Below, one piece after another: positions 22,837-33,261 of a stretch of 64,000 nt of DNA. The notes under the pieces are model-generated. The model worked only from the letters and a program-made list of their open reading frames with translations. It was not told the origin of the DNA and did not search any database. The DNA comes from Desarmillaria ectypa (Eukaryota; Basidiomycota; Agaricomycetes; Agaricales; Physalacriaceae), in contig JAUDYN010000001.1 of the NCBI GenBank assembly GCA_030407005.1, positions 4,402,001 through 4,466,000 of the forward strand, given 5' to 3'. Position 1 is the stretch's first letter. Each line of letters opens with the position of its first letter. Both the position numbers and the translations under genes were made by a program.

Positions 22837-25076
22837 GCTCCATTGTAAGACGATAATTCGCTGCCATCTTTATGAACAGTCATAGGGATTTATCAAAACG
22901 AATGGTAGATTTACAGACACTGCTCCCTTCTTCAGGGACCGAAAGGCTGGCCCTCAGAGACGTCGAACGACAGGACAGGATTCGCCCGATTGGATAAGTA
23001 GTGGCAGAAACTTTTCAGTAGGGGCTCTAAGGGAAGGCAGGATGATGGGTCCATCGCTGATGGAGAATACTTCAGCAGGTAAACGTTATCTATAACAGAA
23101 TGGACCTAATAGTTTGTATACCAGATGGGATTAATGATGATGAATGTTCGATAATAAGCGTGGTTGACCTGTCCGGGCCGGATACCAGTGCTGTCGGTAT
23201 TTTCCGGCACCTTGTTACTCCTGACCTGTAATAATGTTAGCCCAAAGGAATTTGACGGAAATGGTTTGTGGAGCTGAAATTTTTCTTTAGACATGTTTCC
23301 TTCTGTTGGAAATCATATTTTGGTGGGGAGAACTCTGTTTCTGACCGGACAGGAACTTTATAAGGAAATTTCAGTACCACTATGTATTTCCATCGTGCAG
23401 AAACTCAGGTATGACAGGGGTGTGTGTTTTATATGCACAAACGACTTGACATGATGCTTTGAAGATGCCTTAGTTGTCGTAGCACTACAGCTGGAAGATA
23501 TTTGGGAGCATTGGCACGGTCCGGTTACTCTGCGATCGCGTGTACATTAGGACGGGCGACCCCCCTGTCGACACAGCCTGCTTGGGACTGGAAAATGCGA
23601 TAACTTCTTTCGTTGCGGCACAGCTCGCTCGCCGTTATTCCCGCACCGTTCCGAGTCAAAGATGAGAAACATCTGGTCACTTATTCATCTTGCGAGCCAG
23701 CATTTCGTATTTTGCGTTGGAGGAAACATTGGATACTCACTTCGATGACTGTAGGATAGTATTCCCATTTATGAATGCTATCATGAAGGGCAATATAGAA
23801 TGTGGCTCGACTCTTGCGGGAGCCTGAGTGCTGATCTCTTGCCTTCGATGTAGGCCGTAGCATTCAATTCTGGTGCATATCCCTTTTTATCCTTTACGCT
23901 TTTCCGCGTCGCTGCCATGCAATAGTTTTCAAGCTATCTCCACACCCTCTCAAGGGGTGGAAGGATTGGTTTTCGGCTGAGTTTTGATCTCTTGGTGAAT
24001 CAAGACGGTGGAAGATGGAGCGGGAAAGCAGCGGGCCGGGCTATGAGGGTAAGAACCAGAAATAGAACTAGGGAATTTCAAAATCACACCTGCCTCTGCC
24101 TCTCGTGTCGTTTTGTCATCGTCTTCTTGGGCTGCAGAAAAACTTGTCAGTCACTGCCAAGTAACCTGCGGATTATTTGGTACGCGTCATTCTAATACCC
24201 ATTCGAGAAATCGCCACTATGTTGCCAGTGAATACGAATCGCCAAGCGGGGGTAGTACTCAATGCGAAAAGCCAACCAGGTCAAGGCAATGCTACAGAAT
24301 GACGAGATCGATTCTATGGCGACCAAAGAGCATCTTTAAAGAATTATTCTCACAGCCGGTTCTATTCGTCTCATCCTTGCTCTCAGTACACATAAATACC
24401 AAAATGCTCGATGAAAAATACAATACTGTCCAAGTACGGCACATTTTTGCAATATGCTCCATATCTCACACGTCTTTCATAGCCTATACTTATTTTCTGT
24501 GCCTATACAATCCTCTCCCTTGATCATTGGTCGCCTGTTCTTTTGGTGTCGAAGCGGGCGGACGTTCACGCAGGCAGCCCCAATCCTAAGAACCATGATC
24601 CGACGTCGGTTGCTCATTGAACACAAGCCAGCCCATCTTCAACTTAGCTCTCGAATCTTGGATAAACGAAGACTACCACGATCATAATCAGGACACTTTC
24701 GAAAAAGGTGTGTGTTTGTAAGATAAGGGCCAGTATCGTGCACGGTAATGTAGGCTTGTGTAGGAACTGGACTGTGAGCGTTGCCCTGAATTTAAAAACG
24801 CCAAGCGGTGGATGCCTATTTAGGATCTCATATAAGACTTCCTTCCTTGCAGGCTTTCTGGCCGCTCGACGTGTCTAAACCCCTTCAATATCGGATATCT
24901 TACAAAATCCACTGGAAATCACAGCGAAATTATCGCCTCAAACCGAATACTATTCAACTATTGATGCATATCACTACTATAAATCATGACATTCTAACAA
25001 AGGTAGGTAATTGAAAAAAAAAAAAAAACCCAAAGAATAAATCTTCCAGCCTACCCTCCCCTTCTGAGATTCTTCT
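22837..25076. other. Intergenic; duplicated segments, no gene seen
   Basis: Contains 23216-23352, which recurs inverted at 44262-44398. From about 23930 it contains stretches that recur near 28940-29000 (the ACACCCTCTC...GGGG block) and at 30620-30940 (24680-25000), so it is part of the mosaic that carries the small secreted protein genes. Open frames such as 24113-24523 show no recognisable domain. Confidence 0.45.
23216..23352. repeat. Dispersed repeat, inverted match to 44262-44398
   Basis: About 137 bases that match the reverse complement of 44262-44398 with scattered differences (shared core GGAAATGGTTTGTGGAG). Neither copy shows LTR-type ends. It could be a fragment of an unnamed transposon or an old segmental copy. 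Confidence 0.6.
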
Positions 25077-25740
25077 TCAACATGGAATGGAGAAATAATA
25101 GTTTCCGTACGTCTGGGTGGGGCAATCAATCAAGTCCAACGGACGCCAATAACCAGCCCCCCAGATGCAGAGCCCGCTGGCGCTGGGAGCTGCCGAAGAG
25201 ATTATGCATTCCGAAGCAACGAGGCCAGTCTGGAGTGATATGTCCGTAGCACACGATGAGCATTCAATTTTCCATTTCTGGTTCCTGTATATCGAGTCAG
25301 TCAGTCAGTCACGGAAATATGTCAAAGGTGAAATAATAGCGTACACATTGCTTCCTGACCAGTCGAGGTTGTCCATGATCACCTGCGTACCATTGAGCGT
25401 GACCGCAACGTCGGGGTTATCTCCATTGCTGTAACATTCTCATTAGGAAAAACACGCAGGAATAACAAGGTAAAAAAGATGCGTACTGAATATTGTAGGT
25501 GCGATCGGAATCGTTGTTCTGTTGGAAGTACCACCTGGAAGGTGAGGTACTACTAAAAACGGGTTCGCCGGCAGTGGCTTTGGATGTCCACGATAATGTG
25601 GCATAAGGTTTACCACTTACGACGAACACATTAAGGGAAGAATGCTGTAAGGTGGGGTGACAGGTGCTCCGTGTTTCCAAGGGTGACACGGTAGCAGCTG
25701 AGAAGAGGAGAGCAGACAAGACGATTATTGAAGAAATCAT
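25077..25740 (-). CDS. Small secreted protein, three-member family, member 1
   Basis: Predicted 181-residue secreted protein, function unknown. Minus-strand exons: 25740-25487, 25428-25345, 25284-25077; GT-AG introns at the same places and phases as the two paralogues. The ATG at 25740 is the first in frame and opens a signal peptide (MISSIIVLSALLFSAATVS), followed by PLETRSTCHP. The mature part is rich in Trp, Ser and Asn, with conserved blocks SRWYFQQN, NGTQVIMDN, DWSGSN and QKWKIECSSC and about seven cysteines. A single-domain beta-sandwich or beta-trefoil, perhaps sugar-binding, would fit, but that is a guess. This copy is more diverged from members 2 and 3 than they are from each other. 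Confidence 0.75.
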
Positions 25741-25834
25741 TAGGAATAATAGTTGAAAAATGAGAGGTGAAATGATCAACTCTCAACACGACGGAGACTA
25801 AAATGCGTGGAAGTATGAAAGCGAAGGGACCATA

Positions 25835-25845
25835 GCTTTTATAGT
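25835..25845 (-). promoter_or_regulatory. TATA box of small secreted protein 1
   Basis: On the minus strand ACTATAAAAGC, about 100 bases upstream of the ATG. The same ACCACTATAAAAGCTA block is kept before all three family members. Confidence 0.6.
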
Positions 25846-27695
25846 GGTTTTGGGACCGACTACCGGGATCTTGGCATTCTGGATGGTGGGTAATGGACAG
25901 GAGGCTGGACTAGATCTGCGAGGTACGAGGGAGGCCATAACGAGGTCTAGGATAGACGGTATTGGAGATGGCGTTCAGGAGCGACTCTGCGGGTAAGTGA
26001 GACCGTGAGTTCTAGTAATACACCGTTCAGCACGGCTGATATACATCGAAGACTCTGGTCAATCTCTCACCACTTATCCCGATTCGAGCATCATCAACGG
26101 CAACTATTCCAAACTAATTCACGCTAAAACGTCTGACAAAATCTGTGCCTAGCATGCACTATGAGGTCGTTACTCATTAAAACTAGATTATTTGGAATCA
26201 CTGAAAGAGCACAAACATCCCCCGAAATGGTACAGACTGAAGCAGGCCAGGAGCACACGAGCCTCTGAGACGGATGAAAACAAAGGGATATGTGTATAAC
26301 ATAGGATATCTCCAGTCTCAGTAAACCTAGCAATTATCGGAGCGGGCTCAAAATCCGGTACGTCGAAATATGCACAACATAGGTCTCGAATCACCCATTT
26401 CGTAAAGGTTTTTCCCCTTGATCCCGAAGCGTACGGAAATCAGATGCAGTACCAGACACCGTAACTGGACCGTCTCAGAAAAAGACTGTAGGCAATGATT
26501 ACTTTATTCCAGATAATGGATATGATTTCTCAGAGTCGTCTACGAAAATATCGTCAAACATAGAGAACCAGGTCGTACTCGTCAACATCATGTCTCTTGA
26601 AAGTGTTGAAGGGGACAGGCATCGGAGTCGGGAAGAACTCACACGAACCATAGTTGTTGTGCGACAACGGGTGGAACTCGCGATTTTAGGTAGCTATGTG
26701 CATTAAATTCGCCTCCACTTACAGAGCTAAACCCGAGGTACTATGGCGAGAACGATACGATGTGCGACGGACACACAGTGAGAAAGAAAGTTTCAGAGAA
26801 ATAGAAAAGATATTTTCAAGCCCGGCAACCTTGGTCAGGCTCATTAAATCAGATTTTGCTTTGGAATTGTTGGAATTTGAGAGTTCAGCCGAGATGATAG
26901 CAATCCGGCATCATGCCGAACTTGCTGATTAAGGAAGAAGTATTAGGAAAAGTGTAGAATGTACATCTGCATGCGCTTGCAGAGCTCAGCCAAGCGTAGG
27001 CATCTTCTGCCTCGTCTTTCAAACACACAAACGACTTGACATGATACTTTAGTTGTTGCAGCACTATAGCTGGAAGGTCGTCAAGGACATACGTCTATAG
27101 ACATGTCGTTTCAATCCTTTCAGACGTTTCCTCATCACTATGGGACTAATCCTCAAGCTATATCTCCTGCTTCTCTGCACTCTCTTGGACTTGTGCCTAT
27201 ATCTGTATCGGCGCGCATATGCGTATTGTGTATCCCATTTGGAGGGACTAATAGAGTCCAGGATGAATTCTGGTAAATCTTCAAGAAATAAAATTGCATG
27301 TTTATTGTATTGAGAGGGAAGGGATCATATGCGATGAGGTCTTTAGTCGATAAAGCAGAAGGCCTCTCCGTCTCTGCATTCAGAAATGGCGAGTGTTCCG
27401 GCTACTTTACAGCTCCATGTTCGTGTCTCTTCGCTGGCATGGAGACGAATGTATGCTGGGACTTGAGAATACCTTCGGGCTTCCTGGGATCATTACTTCC
27501 TACCCAGTGCTTACTCGTCGTTAGTTCTCATTCCCATCCTTGATTGGGGGGGATAGGCGACTAGTGTTGCATTGTATATATTCATGGCACGTTGATCCTG
27601 GTTCGCGGCGCAAATCCAGGCCATTCTCACTTTCAAAAGACCTAAAGAAGAATAAGGATATGATTATCTCGTTGTCTCCCTGCAAGCAACAGCGC
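25846..27695. other. Duplicated upstream region, no gene seen
   Basis: 25846-26460 matches 31800-32360, the corresponding upstream region of member 2, so it was copied with the gene. From 26460 to 27695 I see no supported gene; 27298-27540 resembles sequence near 33920-34000 in part. Confidence 0.45.
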
Positions 27696-28065
27696 CGTTA
27701 TGGATATTCACTAATTTCTATATTTAGCCTTCACTCTTCTTACCTTTCTTTTCATTTCGACATAGCCTATGAAATTTCTCGACATTTCCTTTCTGAACTT
27801 TCTCTCGTAAGTTCTATAATAAAGCCATGGTACTTAACCTGTACGAAAATTCCTGAAAAAGCATCCGGAATCTACTTTGTAAAACTACACTACCTCATGT
27901 GAGCCCTGAGTGATTGAGTTCAACTACGCCTAGCGCTTGCTAGACCTACTTGGGTTCCTTCATAGGTAATAGAACTTACAACTCTCTTCGCTATTCTGTG
28001 TATCATAGACAATATTCGAGTTGTACTTAGCTCGTACATCGTCTATACTACGCTTATTCACAACA
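27696..28065. repeat. Solo LTR, family D, copy 2 (370 bp)
   Basis: Same length as copy 1 at 22462-22831 and alignable end to end. Starts CGTTATGGATATT (TG lost) and ends ATTCACAACA. Flanks AGCGC (27691-27695) and AACGC (28066-28070) are a target duplication with one difference. Confidence 0.85.
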
Positions 28066-28070
28066 AACGC

Positions 28071-28680
28071 CGAGGGTATCTTTCCCCTCATCTCACGTGC
28101 CAACCTCTCACTACTTATTTGTTTGATCTTCAGGGAGACTTTCCCAAAGTCAAGGAAACGAGACGCGCAATCTTGTAGGAGGGATCGTTGTTTTGTCTGA
28201 TGGTATGCAGTTGGTCGAATGCCTGTGATTTGCAGATATGTGGAGAAAGTCTTCATATGAGGAGACGGTTGATAGTTTCTATTGACGGACCGGGAGCGTC
28301 TGGACGTGTATCATGTACTGAGACTCTTGTATGGTGGAACGATGCTGCTTAAAACAGGGAGCTGCTACAGAGGAAATTCAGACCAAGGTATGACGTCTAA
28401 ATCCTAACTCCGTAAGACAGCTGTTTATCTCGTGAAGTTACTCTACCAGTGCGATAGAGATAAAGCTGTCCAAATTTACTCCGTATCTGATTACCCCTTA
28501 GGATGAATCAAATACATCCAGAAGAAAGAAGCTTGCCGAAATAGGTTAGTGACGCAGTTGGAACGTAGAATTTGAGCCATAGTGTTCCAAATCAAGAGTA
28601 TACGTAGTTGTTGTCAGTAAATTGATATTTTCTATGGAAGAATAAAAATATAGCTTTCAGAGTGGGTTATAAGAAAACAC
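28071..28680. repeat. Segmental duplication, pairs with 35730-36200
   Basis: This stretch and 35730-36200 share a collinear series of blocks: CCCCTCATCT at the left, GCAGATRTGTGG, CTCTTGTATGG, and GTCAGTAAATTGAT at the right. The pair continues into the tRNA-Glu-like relics at 28681 and 36208. No gene is seen in either copy. Confidence 0.6.
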
Positions 28681-28769
28681 TCTGGATTCGGGGAATCGAA
28701 CCCCGAGCTACGGCGGAAACTTTGTTGGCCAATGAAAGCCAATAATAATAGCCATTACACCATACCCGA
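28681..28769 (-). tRNA. tRNA-Glu(TTC)-like sequence, probably decayed, with intron
   Basis: On the minus strand the sequence has a tRNA-Glu-like 5' half (TATGGTGTAATGGCTA), an anticodon region GGCTTTCATT with TTC in the loop, and a perfect T arm (CGGGGTTCGATTCCCCG). About 16 extra bases after the anticodon fit a tRNA intron. The acceptor stem (TCGGGTA with AATCCAG or ATCCAGA) pairs poorly, so it is likely a pseudogene or tRNA-derived repeat. A second degraded copy lies at 36208-36297. Confidence 0.45.
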
Positions 28770-31007
28770 CATCTGATAAGTGTGTTAATATAAGGTACGT
28801 AACGTAATTGATGCCAAGAGACAACGAATCGACAATTTGTTCCCGGCTTGATCAGCAGGTCAGGGTACTTGGCCCTTGGCCGTCGAACACAAAATCGTTG
28901 GTATCCGCTTTGTAGTAGCCTGAAGTTCATTGTTTTAAAGATATTCCACAACCCTCTCGGGGTCTGGAAGCAGTAATTTGGGGTTCGGTTTTGATCTGTT
29001 GGTCGATGTTTTCACCTTCTGTGTACAATGAAAAATTGTGGATGATCCGTTTAATCCTATGTCCTTCATTACGTTCCTTCTGATATAGAGATGGACTCTT
29101 CCTTTTCTCGTTTGCTTCTGACTAGTTAAAGAGAGAGCACCTCGGATCTGTCAGAAGACCGGAATATCCATTTGTTTTTGGTGGTTAATGCAGAATTGCA
29201 GCAAATATTCTTGCTAACATATTCCAGAACTCCAGAGATAGACTCATCATCCAGTCTCGACTTGGAAATCCTAGTCAAAGTTCTCAGTCACTTATCTAAG
29301 CAACCACGAAATCCCTGTGTAATACTTCTACTTGTCCGATGGCCTCCGGGTCCTTGGACAAGTGTTCAATTTATGGAGACCTGCCATCCTTTCGGATAAA
29401 TCTCTCAGGTCAACAATCAATGTGGCAGTAGATAATCCCCAAACTTCAGTACCATAGATATGGCGACTGGACAGTGCATTAATTTAACCCTGTATAAGGA
29501 AGAGTCATTGCACAACAGCCCTACCAAGGGTCTGAAAGACATCAAGAATGAGGTACCCACATACATCCTTCACATCCTGCTCAACATCTCCCTTCACTTC
29601 CTCTCCATTTTTTCAGAACTACAAGATACCATCTCCTCTGCATGGAGACCATTTTCCCCCCGAGTCACCATAGAGTCCCTTCTTTAGTGCGCATCAGATC
29701 TTGGAGTGCCAGCTCAGATCTTGGAAGACTTCACAGCCATACCAGAAGACCATTTACCGTTACTCAAGAAAGTCCACACCACCACCCCGTATAGTCGTTG
29801 TCATGCGAGAATATCATTTACTCTCTCATCCCAATGAGGATTGTCATCGCGCCGAAAATACGATACCGGATAGTTCTTTGAGAAGGTACACGCAAACTCT
29901 TTGCTTCATTACGTTGCTTCCACTTCTTGCGACTGAAGCCTTGGACTTTTTCTAATTGAGAGAGCAGTTAAATATTTGCTATTTAAAAAGCAGGGCTGAA
30001 AATAGAAGCTCCTGTATATCTCTTGTGTGTGGACAATTACCTCGGAATGGTACCTTTCCAAGGTAAGCGCCCAAAATCACGGCAAATGATATTCCTGTAA
30101 TATGCATCTCAGGAATACAGTGGTGGTTTGTTGCACTTTTGCGATGATATTGGAAGCTTTATGTCTGGTCCGGTCCATCCATGGCCACGTGGGCTCTAGA
30201 GCAGGTTTCGGAGGACTTTCCCGTTGTTCGTAGCTTACCTTTACACTATCGCATCCAGTTTGCCTAGCGAACCCTGCGATACGGGTCCATCATGAGATTA
30301 CTTACGTGTACCCACCCATTTGGGGGTCTGAGTGAAAAAGGTCAACAACGGGAATCAGATTTTGGTCCGGAGATGCGACTGAATGTATAGTGAAGCCAAG
30401 CTTCTACTCATATGAGGACCTATTATCCAGTGCGGTGAGGGTGGCTTTTATAACCGTACCCCTTTGTGATACCCAGTACGAGGAACCACATACGGCAGGA
30501 AGAAATCAGGACACCAAATTCCGAGGTAAGATCATATAAACGGGACTCACCTATGCGAAAGCTCTATTCAGATATGGGAAACCAACTACGATCCCTCTTG
30601 AATCTTGGATTTACAAAGGCTTCCATGATCATAATCAGGACACTTTCGAAAAAGGTGCGTGTTTGTGAGATAAGTGCCAGTAGCGTGCACGGTAATGTAG
30701 GCTTGTGCAGGAACTGGACTGTCAGACACGCGATCAGACGATCTAATTCACATTTCCCTGGATGTAAAAATGCCGAGTGGTTAATGACTATTTATTATAA
30801 AGCTTCCTTCCCCGGAGGCTTCCTGGGCGTTCGATGTATATAAAACCCCTTGATATCCTACATACTCCACCGGATATCACAGCCGAATTATTGCCTCGAA
30901 CCGAATACTGTTCAACTATGGCATTCTGACGAAGGCCATATAGATACTTGAAAAAGAAATAACCCCAAAGAACGAATCTCTTCCAGCCCACCCCCTTCCG
31001 ATATTCC
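28770..31007. other. Intergenic mosaic, no gene seen
   Basis: 28940-29000 matches 23930-23990. 29170-29800 has minus-strand text (EVWGLSTATLIVDLRD) that faintly recalls the end of a retroelement reverse transcriptase, but not enough to call. 30360-30600 resembles 33600-33810, and 30620-30940 matches 24680-25000 and, inverted, 33430-33560. Confidence 0.4.
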
Positions 31008-31683
31008 TCAGCTTGAAACCGAGAAATAATAGTTCCCGTACACATTACTGGGGCATTCAGTTAGGTCCAAATGACGATACCAACCGGCCTCCCAGATGCA
31101 AAGCCCGCTGGCGCTGGGAGCGGCCGAAGAGATTATGCATCCCGAAGCGACGACGCCGGTCTGGTGGGAAATGTCCGTAGGACACGTCGAACATTCAATT
31201 TTCCATTTCTGGTTCCTGTATATTGAGTCAGTCAGTCAGGCATTGAAGATATGTCAAAGACGAGACAAGAACATACACATTGCTTCCAGACCAGTCAATA
31301 TTGTCCATGATTACCTGCGTACCATTAAGCTCGACCGCAAAGTTCAGGTTATTTACGTTCCTGTGAAATTCCCATTAGAAATACACTCCGGAACCAAAAG
31401 GTAAAAAAGACGCTTACTTGATAGTGTAAGTGGGATCGTAATCGCCGTTCTGCTGGACGTACCACCTTGAATAATAACCACCAGGAACGGTAGTAACGGG
31501 TTCTCCGGCGGCAGCGTAGTTGTTTAACCAATACAGTGTGGATAAGTACGGTGTGATAACATGTGTGGACACGATAAGAGTAACATCCTCAAAGTTGGGG
31601 TGACAGGTGCTCCGGGCCTCCAAGGGTGACGCGGTCACGGTAGAGAATAGGAGAGCAGACAAGAAGATTATCGAAAAAAACAT
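31008..31683 (-). CDS. Small secreted protein, three-member family, member 2
   Basis: Predicted 185-residue secreted protein of unknown function. Minus-strand exons: 31683-31418, 31360-31277, 31215-31008. Signal peptide MFFSIIFLSALLFSTVTA, then SPLEARSTCHPNF as in member 3. Exon 1 carries a four-residue insertion relative to the others (PGGYYSRWYVQQN). Conserved blocks and cysteines are as in the paralogues; TGA stop at 31008-31010. It lies head to head with member 3 (start codons 912 bases apart), and the two upstream regions are inverted copies of one another, so the pair arose by inverted duplication and may share control elements. Confidence 0.78.
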
Positions 31684-32595
31684 TGGGAATAAAAGTAGAA
31701 AAATAAGACGTTAAAATGATCAACTATCAACAAGACAGAGACCAGAATGCTTCAAGTAGAAGTTGATGTGTGAAAGCAAAGAGACCGTAGCTTTTATAGT
31801 GGTTTTTCTGGCCGGCTGCCGGGATCTTGGCACTCTGGGCGTTAGGCGACGGATAAGAGGTTGGACTAGACCTGTGAGGTACGAGAGAGGACATAATGAA
31901 GTCTAGGATTGACTGTATGAGATATAGCATACAGGAGCAACCCTGAGGATAAGGCCGTTGGTGACAGTCATACTCCGCTCAGCACGGCTGATACACATCG
32001 AAGACGCTGTTCTAGTCAATCTCCCCCGACCATCCCGGTTCGAGCGTCATCAGCGACCACTGCTCGAAACCAATTCACGCCAAAATGTCACACAAAGGCC
32101 GGGCCTAGCAAGTGCTATAAGGTCATTCATTACTCATCAAGATTTGAATATACGGAATCGAATGAAAGAGCACATAGACTGAAGCAGGCCACGAGCACAG
32201 AAGTCCCGGAGACAGATGAAAGCAAAGCGATCTGAATATAATGTAGGACATCCTCAATATCGGTGAACCTAGGAATCCTCGGAACGGGTTTAGGATCCGG
32301 TAGGCCGAAATATGTATAATGTCGGTCTCGAATCACTCAATTTACACAGGTTTTTTTCCTGGATCCATACAGTCGATACTAGACTTTATTATGACCTCTC
32401 TCGTACCTCGCCAATCTAGTCCAGCCTCTTGTCCGTCGCCTAACACCCAGGGTGCCAAGATCATGGCAGCAGGTCCGAAAACCACTATAAAAGCTATGGT
32501 CTCTTCGCCTTCATATCTCAACTTCTACTACTTGAAGCATTCTGGTCTCCATCTTGTGATCATTTTCACATTTTATTTTTCAACTTTTATTCCCA
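31684..32595. promoter_or_regulatory. Divergent promoter between secreted proteins 2 and 3
   Basis: Holds two TATA boxes in mirror positions: CTTTTATAGT at 31791-31800 for the minus gene and CTATAAAAG at 32485-32493 for the plus gene. About 230 bases on each side (31690-31925 and 32365-32590) are inverted copies. The middle (32118-32360) matches 26150-26460, upstream of member 1. Confidence 0.65.
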
Positions 32596-33261
32596 ATGTT
32601 TTCTTCGATAATATTGTTATCTGCTCTCCTATTCTCTACCGCTACCGCGTCGCCCTTGGAAGCCCGGAGCACCTGCCACCCCAACTTTGAGGGTGCTATT
32701 CTTACTGTGTTCGCCTATGTTGGCAGACCTTTTGGCACACTCTCTTGGTCATCCAATGCTGCAGCCGGCGAGCCCGTTTATACTAGTGCATCACCTTCAA
32801 GGTGGTATGTCCAGCAGAACGGCGATTACAATCCTACTTACACCATCAAGTACGCATCTGTTTTTACCGCTTCGTTCGGGAGTTTTTTTTTTTTTTTTTC
32901 CTGATAAGAATTTCACAGGAACGTTGATAACCTCAATGTTGCGGTCGAGCTCAATGGTACGCAGTTGATCATGGACAATATCGACTGGTCCGGAAGCAAT
33001 GTGTACGTTCTTGTCTCGTCTTGATATATTTCCATGACTGACTGGATATACAGGAATCAGAAATGGAAAATTGAATGCTCATCGTGTGCTACGGATATCT
33101 CTCACCAGACTGGCGTTGTCGCTTCGGGATGCGTAATCTCTTCGGCCGCTCCCAACACCGACGGGCTCTGCGTCTGGAGGGCTGGTTATTGGCGTCAGTT
33201 GGACTTGACGGATTGCCCCAGCCTGGTATATGGGAACATGTATTTCTCGGTTTCAAGTTGA
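32596..33261 (+). CDS. Small secreted protein, three-member family, member 3
   Basis: Predicted 181-residue secreted protein of unknown function. Exons: 32596-32849, 32919-33002, 33054-33261, phases identical to members 1 and 2. Signal peptide MFSSIILLSALLFSTATA, then SPLEARSTCHPNF. Mature part: SRWYVQQNGDYNPTY, VELNGTQLIMDNIDWSG, NQKWKIECSSC, GLCVWRAGYW, TDCPSL. The first intron contains a run of about 18 T. Three intact copies with conserved splice sites and open frames imply that the family is, or was until recently, under selection. Lectin-like function is only a suggestion. Confidence 0.78.

Noticed and set aside
29170..29800. Minus-strand text recalling a LINE reverse transcriptase C-terminus
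   Set aside because: One short phrase (EVWGLST) with many stops around it; no catalytic reverse transcriptase motif visible.
32882..32900. Poly-T run in the first intron of secreted protein 3 as a terminator
   Set aside because: It lies inside a spliced intron of a Pol II gene; a homopolymer near the acceptor is a normal polypyrimidine tract, and its length may be a sequencing artefact.
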